A stretch of 64,000 nucleotides of DNA from a virus. Positions 18,975 to 26,404 of the stretch are shown here, in pieces (within the stretch, counting starts at the first letter, position 1; each line of letters opens with the position of its first letter). A model generated the notes under the pieces. That model worked only from the letters and a program-made list of their open reading frames with translations, searched no databases and was not told the DNA's origin. The stretch is from IMG/VR virus record IMGVR_UViG_3300026544_000001, positions 60,677 through 124,676 of that record; one strand, given 5' to 3'. Both the position numbers and the translations under genes were made by a program.

Positions 18975-19624
18975 ATCAGATAAAAGTGACAGTTAGTGGT
19001 ATACTAGATTACTTAGGTATAGTAGGGATTAATCGTAGAATGTTTAGCGAAATGCTAAGTAAATACAATCTACCAGAAGAACGTCACTGTGGGTTTACTG
19101 TATATACAATTCCAGATGACCTACTGTTCAATCTATGTGTAGATAATAACCTATATTGTATGCTTTCTAAGAAGGATCAAGTTGATATGAATTATAAACT
19201 TAAAGACTACAGTGACGATATTGAACGAAGTGTTTCTAGACGTAATAGAAGTAAAAATCAAACTAGTTCTTACTACCACCCTAAATATTTATACATATTT
19301 GGTCTTATGCGTAATAACCAACAAACAGATCTAATTAAAGTAGGAATAAGTAATGCAGTTGAACATAGAATGATCTCTCTTAGTAATAGTTGGAGTCCTA
19401 TAGGAGTTAGTTTTTACCTTAAATACAAGACAACAGTAAAGGTAAATAAAGCAGAACCTATAGAAAAAAGTATACATAGGATATTAGAGTCGTTCGGTTA
19501 TAAATATGAAGCAAAACATAAATATACAGGATACTCTGAATTATTTAGAGATAATGATCTTGTGTACGATATTGTTAGAAGCATAAACAAACAGGCTACT
19601 ATTAATATTAATAGTAGCATATAA
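18971..19624 (+). CDS. GIY-YIG-related (T5orf172-type) nuclease-like protein
   Basis: 217 residues. The N-terminal 90 resemble a small DNA-binding domain. From about 100 on, YLYIFGLMRN...DLIKVGISN..EHRMISL and then KAEPIEKSIHRILE follow the T5orf172/MUG113 pattern (Y-I, K-x-G-I-S, R, E-x-x-H), a branch of the GIY-YIG superfamily. It overlaps the ATPase gene by ATGA and ends in a 24-bp palindrome. It could be a homing-type nuclease or an accessory DNA-processing enzyme. Confidence 0.65.
   Translation: MNQIKVTVSGILDYLGIVGINRRMFSEMLSKYNLPEERHCGFTVYTIPDDLLFNLCVDNNLYCMLSKKDQVDMNYKLKDYSDDIERSVSRRNRSKNQTSSYYHPKYLYIFGLMRNNQQTDLIKVGISNAVEHRMISLSNSWSPIGVSFYLKYKTTVKVNKAEPIEKSIHRILESFGYKYEAKHKYTGYSELFRDNDLVYDIVRSINKQATININSSI
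19595..19618 (+). terminator. 24-bp perfect palindrome at gene end
   Basis: GCTACTATTAAT and its exact reverse complement are adjacent, inside the last codons of the 18971 gene and four bases before its TAA. As RNA it would fold into a strong hairpin with a small loop, but no T-run follows. It may terminate or attenuate the ATPase operon, or be a protein-binding site. Confidence 0.5.
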
Positions 19625-19678
19625 ATTCTAGGAATATCAGATGATAACAACTATAAAATAAGCGATATCCTGATAGAG

Positions 19679-19783
19679 ATGTTAAGTAATGAACCAGGAG
19701 GTAGTCTACTATGTAGCGATGATGTTGTATACATAATTAAAATGGTAGAAAAAGATTATATAATAGTAGATAAGGAGAAATAA
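19679..19783 (+). CDS. Small hypothetical protein
   Basis: 34 residues (MLSNEPGGSLLCSDDVVYII...) overlapping the next ATG by one base. The same frame is open upstream to the previous TAA at 19622, so the real product may start earlier at a non-ATG codon near 19625. No family is recognised. Confidence 0.4.
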   Translation: MLSNEPGGSLLCSDDVVYIIKMVEKDYIIVDKEK

Positions 19784-20106
19784 TGAAAAAGTATATAGAT
19801 GTATTTAATAACTATGGAGTAGAGATTACTGATAAGATAAAAACGTACAATAAGATAATCAAAGAGTATGATTGGATAGGTTGTGCAGGTCAAGTAGATG
19901 GTACTAACAGCAGAGGTAGAACCACAAAGATAGAAACCCCAGATGGACAAATAAGGATAGTTATATACTACAATGGTGAAGTATCTGTATTAGCTCATGA
20001 AGCATACCATGCAATGATGTATATAGCAAATCTGCATGATATACAGGATGAAGAGTTTATAGCGTATGGGGTACAAAAAATAATAAAAGAAGTAATGGAG
20101 AAATAA
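19783..20106 (+). CDS. Small zincin-like metallopeptidase (HEAYH)
   Basis: 107 residues. H72-E73-A-Y-H76 is an HExxH zinc motif preceded by a hydrophobic strand (VSVLA) and followed by DIQDEEFIAYG, where E90 or E91 could be the third ligand. Small phage proteins of this layout resemble ImmA/IrrE-like or gluzincin-type peptidases. GAGAAATAATG gives the ribosome site. The substrate is unknown; removal of a host or phage regulator would be one possibility. Confidence 0.65.
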   Translation: MKKYIDVFNNYGVEITDKIKTYNKIIKEYDWIGCAGQVDGTNSRGRTTKIETPDGQIRIVIYYNGEVSVLAHEAYHAMMYIANLHDIQDEEFIAYGVQKIIKEVMEK

Positions 20107-20405
20107 TGAAAAGACCAGTAGGAAGACCAAGAAAAGATAGAGTTAAAATAGGCTTGTCAATATATAAAGAAGCTAATAATCAGTTAACAGAGTTAGCTGA
20201 TAAAGAAGGTAAGACTAAGAGTGCATACATAGAAGATCTGATAAGCAATGCATATGAGATGGAAAAGATTGCAGTACTTACACAGGAAGAACTTATTAGG
20301 TTCTGGGAAGAAGAGAAAGAAGTATGTGAAGCTAGAATAGGTAAGATGGAAGAAGTAGGTACAGATCAGTACTTCGATCTAGATGCGATAGGAGAAAATA
20401 GATGA
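20106..20405 (+). CDS. Ribbon-helix-helix DNA-binding protein with AT-hook-like tail
   Basis: 99 residues. KRPVGRPRKDR at the N-terminus has the GRP core of an AT-hook. VKIGLSIYKEANNQLTEL followed by EGKTKSAYIEDLI is the strand-helix-helix of a CopG/Arc-type domain. The C-terminal half is acidic and helical. It is probably a transcriptional regulator of the AT-rich phage DNA. It overlaps both neighbours by a few bases, within a run of small early-type genes. Confidence 0.7.
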   Translation: MKRPVGRPRKDRVKIGLSIYKEANNQLTELADKEGKTKSAYIEDLISNAYEMEKIAVLTQEELIRFWEEEKEVCEARIGKMEEVGTDQYFDLDAIGENR

Positions 20406-20686
20406 ATATAGAACTAAAATTAAAATTTGCTTGGTTACCAAAAATAACTAGTAATGATGAAAAGATATGGCTAGGTTGGTATGTGTCAGCAGTACAAACA
20501 AGAATTAGTTATACATATGAAGATAACATAGGTGCTTTACCTGAAGAGGTATCAGAAGAAATATACTCATGGTACAATCCAGATTCAATAGGTTATGACT
20601 ATGATATTATAGATGCAGAAAATTGGGGTGTAGCTAACCTAAACAGATCAGTTAGATTTACTTACCCTTGGAGTACCTCATGTTAG
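20402..20686 (+). CDS. Hypothetical protein
   Basis: 94 residues, rich in Trp and Tyr and acidic in the middle (EEVSEEIYSWYNPDSIGYDY). ATGA overlap with the previous gene. No recognised domain or membrane segment. Probably cytoplasmic. Confidence 0.6.
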   Translation: MNIELKLKFAWLPKITSNDEKIWLGWYVSAVQTRISYTYEDNIGALPEEVSEEIYSWYNPDSIGYDYDIIDAENWGVANLNRSVRFTYPWSTSC

Positions 20687-21066
20687 AACGTTTACCCGAT
20701 TGGTGCTATAATGAAGAAGAGATAGCTGAGTATAATGCTGAGCTACTTGCCACTAGGTATATACCAATGACACATGAGAAAGGACATATAGTAGCATACA
20801 AGTTGTATGGTAGTAAAGGTTACACTGGAAAAGTGATGCTGATGCATACAGAAGATATAGATGGATTGCAGACAGCGGCAGACAATGAGTGGAAGGATAC
20901 TAGGATTAGATGCATAGTAGGATGTAGTAGAGAAGCATACATAGATGAATACTGGGCAGTAATGAAAGTACTAGATAGATGGAAGTATAAACCAAAGTAT
21001 GATAGAATAGGTAGTGATAGAGTATTCAGTTGGGAAGACTGGATGGATAAACTAATAGGAGAATAG
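20680..21066 (+). CDS. Hypothetical protein
   Basis: 128 residues from ATG at 20680, chosen because GGAG lies seven bases upstream; the more 5' TTG at 20668 has no ribosome site. Mixed alpha/beta composition with EEEIAEYNAELLATRYIPM near the start. No family recognised. The start lies inside the end of the previous gene. Confidence 0.6.
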   Translation: MLERLPDWCYNEEEIAEYNAELLATRYIPMTHEKGHIVAYKLYGSKGYTGKVMLMHTEDIDGLQTAADNEWKDTRIRCIVGCSREAYIDEYWAVMKVLDRWKYKPKYDRIGSDRVFSWEDWMDKLIGE

Positions 21067-21213
21067 ATGTCACTAGAACAAGATGAAATAGATGAACTGC
21101 TGAGAGTTAAAGAGCAGATAGACAGTAAACTAAGCTTGGCACAAGAAGCTAAGAATAAGATAGCTATAATATATCAAGATGTGTGTGGTATGACACTAGA
21201 TTCAGAACTCTAG
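21067..21213 (+). CDS. Small helical hypothetical protein
   Basis: 48 residues from ATG at 21067 to TAG at 21211, directly after the previous stop. The sequence (EQDEIDELLRVKEQIDSKL...) predicts a short coiled coil. No function recognised. Confidence 0.5.
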   Translation: MSLEQDEIDELLRVKEQIDSKLSLAQEAKNKIAIIYQDVCGMTLDSEL

Positions 21214-21365
21214 ATAGTAGAGATGAAGTAATATCCGTGATAACACTAATCGAGTCATTTATACGGGGTGATAATCAATATAAAGTATGTATACAGAGAA
21301 TAAAATCCAGTATGAAGAAGAGGGATGGGGTATATAAGCTGTATGTAAGGTACATGCAGTTATAA
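21183..21365 (+). CDS. Doubtful small ORF before the tRNAs
   Basis: 60 residues from a GTG at 21183, overlapping the end of the previous small gene by 31 bases. A basic C-terminus (KSSMKKRDGVYKLYVRYM) is notable. There is no convincing ribosome site and no recognised relative, so this may be a chance frame. Confidence 0.25.
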   Translation: MWYDTRFRTLDSRDEVISVITLIESFIRGDNQYKVCIQRIKSSMKKRDGVYKLYVRYMQL

Positions 21366-21384
21366 TACGTGTAATTTAAATAAA

Positions 21385-21460
21385 GGGCCATTAACTCATT
21401 TGGTAGAGTATCTGCCTTGCACGTAGAAAGCGATCAGTTCGACTCTGATATGGTCCACCA
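21385..21460 (+). tRNA. tRNA-Ala(UGC)
   Basis: 76 nt with encoded CCA. Acceptor arms GGGCCAT / ATGGTCC pair fully with one G-T, the D stem is ACTC/GAGT, and the anticodon loop CTTGCAC gives anticodon TGC. The T arm is ATCAG-TTCGACT-CTGAT. All arms are intact. Such phage tRNAs usually supplement host decoding of late genes. Confidence 0.9.
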
Positions 21461-21472
21461 TTTAAATAATAT

Positions 21473-21516
21473 ACGAGGTAGTAGCTCAATTGGTAGGGCA
21501 CCACTCCATATAGGCT
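21473..21516 (+). pseudogene. Truncated tRNA (5' half, possibly Trp-like)
   Basis: The stretch reads ACGAGGTAGTAGCTCAATTG and continues as a normal D arm (GGTAGGGC) into an anticodon-loop-like CTCCATA, where CCA would be a Trp anticodon. The anticodon stem does not pair, and no T arm or 3' acceptor strand follows before the next tRNA at 21524. It appears to be the remnant of a tRNA gene deleted on its 3' side. Confidence 0.6.
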
Positions 21517-21523
21517 AATACAT

Positions 21524-21599
21524 ACAGCTGTAGCTCAATCGGAAGAGCGTTCGCCTGTCACGCGAAAGGTAGCGGGATCATAACCCGTCAGCTGTGCCA
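21524..21599 (+). tRNA. tRNA-Asp(GUC)
   Basis: 76 nt with encoded CCA and discriminator G. Acceptor arms ACAGCTG / CAGCTGT pair fully. The anticodon stem TTCGC/GCGAA encloses loop CTGTCAC with anticodon GTC. The T stem GCGGG/CCCGT pairs with one G-T, but the loop ATCATAA departs from the usual TTCRANY, so function may be reduced. Confidence 0.85.
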
Positions 21600-21664
21600 G
21601 CTCAAAAGTTTACATTAAGCGCCATTAAGATATACTTATACAAATAAACTAAAAGGTATATAAG

Positions 21665-22513
21665 ATGGAATTCGCAGAAGACGAAAAAGGAATATGGTTA
21701 ATTCAGCCAAATGGACGAAGAAGAAGGGCAATCAAAACAAGTTGCAAACACTGCAATAAAGAATTCTTTACACCCAAGAGAACACAGATTGCTAAATTCT
21801 GTTCAAGAGAGTGTGTAATAAACTCAAAATCGCATAAACGAAGAATAACACAGTGTGTTAATTGTGGTAAAGATACTAAAAACGATAAATTTTGCAGTCA
21901 TAGTTGTAGTGCTGCTTTTAATAATAAAAGAAGAAAATTAAGTAAAGAGACGAAAGCTAAAATTAGTATTGCCGCAGTATCAAATATGAGTCATCTTAAT
22001 TTTATAGGAAATAAAAGTACCAAGCGTAGACCAAAGTATTGCAAATTGTATTTATGCAAATGTAAAAAATGTGGAAAAGATTTTCTATACAAAAGAAAAG
22101 ATAAAAAATGCTGTTCGGATAAATGCTACCATGAAACAGTAGGAGGGTATAGAGAAAACTCTGTAAGATCAAATGGTGCATATGTTACAGACTCGTTTGG
22201 TAATAATGTTTATCTGCAATCTTCCTATGAACTTGAATGTGCAAAAGTTCTTGATCGTAATAACATAAAATGGGTCAGGCCATCTTATTTAAAGTATAGA
22301 GATTCTTTAGGTAAAAATAGAAAGTATTATCCAGATTTTTACTTACCTAGTATAGATGTGTATCTTGATCCTAAAAATAAATTACTTATAGGTAGAGATA
22401 CTGAGAAAATACATTTAGCGTCTATTCAAAATAATGTAAAGATACTTATTCTTGGGAAAGATATAATATATAATGAAAAACTACTTTTAAAAACAGTATT
22501 AATCAAAACTTAA
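21665..22513 (+). CDS. Zinc-finger homing endonuclease, Vsr/EDxHD-like
   Basis: 282 residues. It carries several Cys pairs (CKHC...FCSREC, CVNC...FCSHSC, CKKC...CCSDKC) forming three zinc fingers, and a NUMOD3-like SKETKAKISIAAVSN between them. The C-terminal catalytic-like domain has SSYELECAKVLDRNNIKW and YYPDFYLPSIDVYLDPKN, as in Vsr-like PD-(D/E)xK homing enzymes. It stands alone after the tRNA cluster, behind AAAAGGTATATAAG. I see no intron around it, so it is probably a free-standing homing gene. Confidence 0.75.
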   Translation: MEFAEDEKGIWLIQPNGRRRRAIKTSCKHCNKEFFTPKRTQIAKFCSRECVINSKSHKRRITQCVNCGKDTKNDKFCSHSCSAAFNNKRRKLSKETKAKISIAAVSNMSHLNFIGNKSTKRRPKYCKLYLCKCKKCGKDFLYKRKDKKCCSDKCYHETVGGYRENSVRSNGAYVTDSFGNNVYLQSSYELECAKVLDRNNIKWVRPSYLKYRDSLGKNRKYYPDFYLPSIDVYLDPKNKLLIGRDTEKIHLASIQNNVKILILGKDIIYNEKLLLKTVLIKT

Positions 22514-22557
22514 AACTTATTGTTATATAATTATTAAAAATTTAAAAGGATAATTTA

Positions 22558-22692
22558 ATGGATGAAATAGCTGATGAATGTGCAGATATAATTGATAATG
22601 TGTTAGAACGTAAGGGTATAACACTATCACCTATGGAAATAGATGAAGTAAGAGATATAATACAAACTATATTAGAAGATGGTGGTTATTAA
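22558..22692 (+). CDS. Small acidic hypothetical protein
   Basis: 44 residues from ATG at 22558 behind AAAAGGATAATTTA to TAA at 22690. The sequence is acidic and helical (MDEIADECADIIDNVLE...). It ends two bases before the next ATG. No function recognised. Confidence 0.55.
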   Translation: MDEIADECADIIDNVLERKGITLSPMEIDEVRDIIQTILEDGGY

Positions 22693-22694
22693 TA

Positions 22695-22907
22695 ATGGAT
22701 CTTATGGGTAATATACTGATAATAGTATCTATGATAATTGTATTTATAGGTATAAGTAGTATGCTTATAAGAAGCACTAAACCTTGTCCTGAGTGTGGTG
22801 GTACAATGACTACAGTAGGTTACATAGGCGATAGAAACGGTCCAGCTGTAGATAACATACTTTGGGAATGTAAAGATTGTAACTATAATGAACAGGAGTT
22901 GGTGTGA
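22695..22907 (+). CDS. Membrane-anchored zinc-ribbon protein
   Basis: 70 residues: one transmembrane helix (about 6-26), then CPECGG and CKDCN about 30 residues apart, forming a probable zinc ribbon on the cytoplasmic side. Function unknown. Its TGA overlaps the GTG start of the next gene. Confidence 0.6.
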   Translation: MDLMGNILIIVSMIIVFIGISSMLIRSTKPCPECGGTMTTVGYIGDRNGPAVDNILWECKDCNYNEQELV

Positions 22908-23329
22908 AGGTACATAGTAGAAGAAACTCTAACAAACGTAATAAGAAGATGGAAAGTCAACGTAGATATAGAGGTAAAGACTTTGCTAAAAGAGATAAAC
23001 AAATAGCAGATAAGTTCTCTAGTATTAAAAGAGTTGAGTTATATAGTAAAGTATATAAAGAAGTTAATTTCAATGGAGAAACTACTTTTAGAGGTAGCGT
23101 AAAGACAGAACCAAAACCTATACTACTTACTGATGTAGTAGTAGATGGCACATACATTGAATATGTATGGGTTACTATAGGACAAGAAGATTGGGCGAAA
23201 TTAGCTATGTTACCAAAAGATAGAGACTCTTACAGAATATATCTAACTGGTGAAGTTCATAAGTATATGACAGATAAATGCTCTACTGAGAAGATAGGTA
23301 TAAGAAAAGCAAGGTTAATACATGAGTAA
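22904..23329 (+). CDS. Hypothetical basic protein
   Basis: 141 residues from GTG at 22904, overlapping the previous stop. The N-terminal 50 are strongly basic (HSRRNSNKRNKKMESQRRYR), compatible with nucleic-acid binding. The remainder is mixed alpha/beta. No family recognised. Confidence 0.55.
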   Translation: MKVHSRRNSNKRNKKMESQRRYRGKDFAKRDKQIADKFSSIKRVELYSKVYKEVNFNGETTFRGSVKTEPKPILLTDVVVDGTYIEYVWVTIGQEDWAKLAMLPKDRDSYRIYLTGEVHKYMTDKCSTEKIGIRKARLIHE

Positions 23330-23585
23330 TATAATTAAGTATAGTAAAGCTATTAGAGCTTATAGTAATGAGATAGGAACTCCTATTGTAGCTGATATGG
23401 ATATAGGCGAAATAGCTATGTACTGGTATGACAAGTACTGCGAGTTAAAAGAAGTAGAAATAAATAACTTTGCACAAGGTATGGAGTATATGGCTAGAGC
23501 TACTGCAGCTGAAAGTAAAGCTAATGCCTATGCAGAAGCACTGGAAAGTGTACTACTTGTTAGCAGACCTAAGAGGTTATCATGA
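23322..23585 (+). CDS. Hypothetical protein
   Basis: 87 residues, helical, Ala-rich C-terminal half (YMARATAAESKANAYAEALE). ATGA-type overlaps tie it to both neighbours, leading into the spanin pair. No function recognised. Confidence 0.55.
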   Translation: MSNIIKYSKAIRAYSNEIGTPIVADMDIGEIAMYWYDKYCELKEVEINNFAQGMEYMARATAAESKANAYAEALESVLLVSRPKRLS

Positions 23586-23836
23586 ATACAGTAATACTAT
23601 ACGGATTAGTTATTTCTATTATGAGTTTCTTATATATAGATGTACAAGCTAAGGATAAAGAGATAGCTGATCTTGAGAATAAACTAGTCAACCAGAAAGC
23701 TTATCTAGAAGATAAAGTTAAGAAAGTTGCATTTAATGTAAAGATGCTTACTAAGAAACAATCTATAGAGGAGAAGATTAACTATGACAAGAATAGCTCT
23801 AGTGTTAATATCAATAGCTTACGTATTTACTATTAG
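23582..23836 (+). CDS. Inner-membrane spanin (Rz-like)
   Basis: 84 residues with an N-terminal signal anchor (about 4-20: VILYGLVISIMSFLYI) followed by a periplasmic coiled coil (KDKEIADLENKLVNQKAYLE). That is the topology of an i-spanin. The lipoprotein gene at 23784 starts inside its 3' end in another frame, which is the classic Rz/Rz1 arrangement. The pair would bridge and fuse inner and outer membranes in the last step of lysis. Confidence 0.7.
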   Translation: MNTVILYGLVISIMSFLYIDVQAKDKEIADLENKLVNQKAYLEDKVKKVAFNVKMLTKKQSIEEKINYDKNSSSVNINSLRIYY

Positions 23837-24062
23837 TGGATGTGGTACTGAAGCAACTCCTGCAGTACGTCAAAGATTTGAAATGCAGAAAATAGATCTA
23901 CCAGAAGGTAGTGTGTATGTAGAAGTAGATAGTGTGGAAACTAGAACTAAATGTACACCAGTTGTGTTAGAAGTAAGTAAAGTACTTAGAGGGGTAATAG
24001 GTTTCTATGAGTATCAAGTAGATGAGTATAATAAGGCAGACAATAATGAAAGTCATAAATAA
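23784..24062 (+). CDS. Outer-membrane lipoprotein spanin (Rz1-like)
   Basis: 92 residues with a lipoprotein signal peptide (MTRIALVLISIAYVFTISGC) whose lipobox ISGC places the acylated Cys at residue 20. The mature part is a short periplasmic domain. It starts 53 bases inside the i-spanin gene. Presence of an o-spanin indicates a host with an outer membrane. Confidence 0.7.
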   Translation: MTRIALVLISIAYVFTISGCGTEATPAVRQRFEMQKIDLPEGSVYVEVDSVETRTKCTPVVLEVSKVLRGVIGFYEYQVDEYNKADNNESHK

Positions 24063-24624
24063 ACTTATTGAAGATAAGATGGATGAAGCAGATAAGTTAC
24101 ATCTACATAATGTTAATTGCATAGCTACGTTATTAGCTAGTATTATGATGTTAGATGATTATGATCTAATGGTAGTTAGTATAGCTGCAGGTATACATGA
24201 CATAGGTAAGATACAACTAGATCAGGATGTACTGAATGCAGAAAGAAGGCTTACCGAGGAAGAGTATAAACACGTTAAGCAACATAGTCATAATAGCTCA
24301 GAACTATTCATACGTAATGTATCAGATAGTATGGACACTAACCTAGTGATAGCTATATCAAAAGCAATAATGTATCATCATGAAAGAGAGTCAGGAGAAG
24401 GTTACCCTGGAGGACTCAAAGGGCGTGCTATACCTATTCATGCTAAAATAATAGCTGTAGCTGATGTGTACGATGCATTAAGTAGCAAAAGATGTTATAA
24501 GGATAGTTGGGATACTGAAGAAGTAGATAAACATTTCATTGAAAACAGTGGTAAACTGTATGATAGAGATGTAGTTAAAGCATTATTAGGATGCACATAC
24601 AATATAAGGAAGTTATACAAATGA
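24046..24624 (+). CDS. Stand-alone HD-GYP cyclic-dinucleotide phosphodiesterase
   Basis: 192 residues from ATG at 24046, which has AAGG nine bases upstream; ATG at 24022 lies deep in the previous gene. H21 and HDIGK (H51-D52) are present, as are H80, the HHE (111-113) and ESGEGYPGGLKGRAIP carrying the GYP signature. AKIIAVADVYDALSSKRCYK supplies D140. Every conserved HD-GYP position I know is present, so it should hydrolyse c-di-GMP or a related cyclic dinucleotide in the cytoplasm. No receiver or sensor domain is fused. It sits between spanins and a holin candidate, so it is probably expressed with lysis genes. Confidence 0.85.
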   Translation: MKVINKLIEDKMDEADKLHLHNVNCIATLLASIMMLDDYDLMVVSIAAGIHDIGKIQLDQDVLNAERRLTEEEYKHVKQHSHNSSELFIRNVSDSMDTNLVIAISKAIMYHHERESGEGYPGGLKGRAIPIHAKIIAVADVYDALSSKRCYKDSWDTEEVDKHFIENSGKLYDRDVVKALLGCTYNIRKLYK

Positions 24625-24827
24625 AAAAGCAAGATATAAAATTAACTGTAAGATACATAGTACTAGGTTTCATAATGTACCTAGCGTATAGAGTAACTAG
24701 TGCTGAGTATATAATTAGTTTAAAAGATGTAAACTCAACTACATTACAAGTAGTAGTAGGTGCAATCTTCGGAGCGCTTACAATGATTACTGGCAAGCAT
24801 TTTTCTGAATCTATAGATAAAGATTAA
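24621..24827 (+). CDS. Small two-helix membrane protein, holin candidate
   Basis: 68 residues from ATG at 24621; AGGAAG lies upstream and the start overlaps the HD-GYP stop (ATGA). Two transmembrane helices (about 10-26 and 42-58, VVVGAIFGALTMITG) with a short loop and charged ends fit a class II holin. It lies between the spanins and the endolysin. Confidence 0.5.
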   Translation: MKKQDIKLTVRYIVLGFIMYLAYRVTSAEYIISLKDVNSTTLQVVVGAIFGALTMITGKHFSESIDKD

Positions 24828-24854
24828 TATTAGTTCATACTTAGAAGGATAAAA

Positions 24855-25190
24855 ATGATTTTACATGAAGATATTTTAAATAATAAGTCACCAGGGAATG
24901 GTAAAATAATAAGTACTTTTAAAAAGTTACCTGACAGGATTAAATCTATACATGGTGATAAGCGTATTAGAGAGGTAGCTAGAAAAGCTGGACTAAAGTA
25001 TAAAATACATTATATGATTAAAACAAAAAATGCTATGGGTATTGAGAAGAAGCTTCTTACTTTTGGTAAGCCAGTAGATGCAGGTAATATAGACGGAAAA
25101 ACAGAATTCAGAGAAATAGACGATAAGTTATTCGGAAGCTTTAGTTGGGTGTTAAAAGAACACTTCAACACAACAATAGATAAGGATTAG
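24855..25190 (+). CDS. Hypothetical protein, weakly GIY-YIG/T5orf172-like
   Basis: 111 residues. KLPDRIKSIHGDKRIREVAR and GIEKKLLTFGKPVDAGNIDG, then KTEFREI, resemble the later part of T5orf172-type nuclease domains (E-K-x-L-L, G-x-T-E-F), but the catalytic N-terminal strands are not recognisable. It could be a diverged nuclease fragment or something unrelated. It starts behind AGAAGGATAAAA and ends just before the endolysin. Confidence 0.45.
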   Translation: MILHEDILNNKSPGNGKIISTFKKLPDRIKSIHGDKRIREVARKAGLKYKIHYMIKTKNAMGIEKKLLTFGKPVDAGNIDGKTEFREIDDKLFGSFSWVLKEHFNTTIDKD

Positions 25191-25192
25191 AT

Positions 25193-25588
25193 ATGGGTTA
25201 TAGATTTGGTAAGACTAGCTTAAGTAGGCTGGTAGGAGTAGATAATAAATTAGTTGAAGTTGCAAAGACAGCTATTAACATAAGTAAACAAGACTTTACA
25301 ATAGTAGAAGGATTACGTACACCTGAGAGACAGCTAGAGTTGTATGAAAAAGGTATGAGTGAGTTAGATGGTTATAAAAATATAAGCTCACATCAATTGG
25401 GAGAAGCTATAGATATAGCTCCATATAAAGATGGTAAACTACTATGGTCGTTAACTAACAGTAGAGAATGGTTAGAAATAGGTAGAGCAATGCTAAGGGC
25501 AGCTAGATTGCATGATGTTGATATAGAATGGGGAATAGGTTATAACATAGGTACTGGTTATGATGCTCCACATTTTCAACTAAAATAA
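25193..25588 (+). CDS. Endolysin, M15-family peptidase
   Basis: 131 residues. VEGLRTPERQLELYEKG, SSHQLGEAIDIAP (H67, D74) and DAPHFQL (H127) are the zinc ligands and substrate-contact motifs of VanY/CwlK-type M15 peptidases, common as phage endolysins. It should cleave peptidoglycan peptide stems. There is no signal peptide, so export would need a holin. It follows the holin candidate closely. Confidence 0.85.
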   Translation: MGYRFGKTSLSRLVGVDNKLVEVAKTAINISKQDFTIVEGLRTPERQLELYEKGMSELDGYKNISSHQLGEAIDIAPYKDGKLLWSLTNSREWLEIGRAMLRAARLHDVDIEWGIGYNIGTGYDAPHFQLK

Positions 25589-25607
25589 TAAGTCTAAAGT
25601 ATGTAAG

Positions 25608-25635
25608 CTGAATGTAATATAAATTAGCCTATAAT
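25608..25635 (+). promoter_or_regulatory. Candidate promoter for the signalling operon
   Basis: TATAAT at 25630-25635 lies in the 86-base gap before 25675. CTGAAT at 25608-25613 is a weak -35 with a 16-base spacer. It is the only visible promoter between the endolysin and the two-component genes. Confidence 0.4.
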
Positions 25636-25674
25636 GATTTATAAAATAACGAATATTTAACACAGGTAGATATA

Positions 25675-25929
25675 ATGGATAAAAGAATTGCTAAATTAGA
25701 GTCTGAATTACAACAGCTGCAAATAACAATGAAGATGATGGATGGTACCTTAGAGATACTTAATGGTACACTATCTCGTTTTAATGAATCAGTAAATCAT
25801 ATAAATGAAATAGAAAATATACTATATAAGAAAGAACAAAGAAGAACCATAATATGTGCAAGTGCTATAATACTTAGCGTAGGTTCTATTGCTGGTATAT
25901 TAACTGCAATTACAATGTTTAAAGGGTAG
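25675..25929 (+). CDS. Coiled-coil tail-anchored membrane protein (XhlA-like)
   Basis: 84 residues: coiled coil (about 1-50, KLESELQQLQITMKMMDGTL), a basic patch KKEQRR, then one C-terminal membrane helix (about 58-80). This resembles XhlA-type proteins that work with holins, but may equally be a scaffold for the signalling proteins downstream. It is the first gene after the candidate promoter. Confidence 0.5.
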   Translation: MDKRIAKLESELQQLQITMKMMDGTLEILNGTLSRFNESVNHINEIENILYKKEQRRTIICASAIILSVGSIAGILTAITMFKG

Positions 25930-25933
25930 TAAG

Positions 25934-26404
25934 ATGAGTAAGTATACTGAAATAGAAACTAAAATAAATAAGATGTCAAAAGACTTTAAAGATCAAATAC
26001 GTGCACTTACAGTTGTCGGTCAGAGTGAAATAAGTGATTTTGCAATAGACATAAAAACAGATGAGAATAAAGATGTAGTTAGATTCGTTATCCATGCAAA
26101 TGATGTACTTAATACAAAACAAATACATATAACAAACGCTATAGTAGATATACTTGAAGAGATGCTAAATATTAAAAAAGAAGTTGTTGCAGGTTTAGAT
26201 GAAATAGAAAACAGAAGAATAACGCCTAAGAAAGTTGTATCTAAAGGATGGGGTATAATAGAAAAAATAACGGGGTTAAAAACCATACTAGCTTTGATTG
26301 TTATACTTGGTATACTTGGTATATTTATTACTATGCCAGATCAGACAATAGAGTTATTTAGAAGTGGCGGTTTAAAAGAATTATTAAAAGGTATATTAAG
26401 ATGA
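25934..26404 (+). CDS. Membrane protein with cytoplasmic helical domain
   Basis: 156 residues: helical N-terminal domain of about 115 residues, one strongly hydrophobic helix (about 118-135, ILALIVILGILGIFI) and a short basic C-terminus. It overlaps the response-regulator start by ATGA. Its position between a coiled-coil membrane protein and the two-component genes suggests a partner in that system or a lysis regulator. No family recognised. Confidence 0.55.
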   Translation: MSKYTEIETKINKMSKDFKDQIRALTVVGQSEISDFAIDIKTDENKDVVRFVIHANDVLNTKQIHITNAIVDILEEMLNIKKEVVAGLDEIENRRITPKKVVSKGWGIIEKITGLKTILALIVILGILGIFITMPDQTIELFRSGGLKELLKGILR

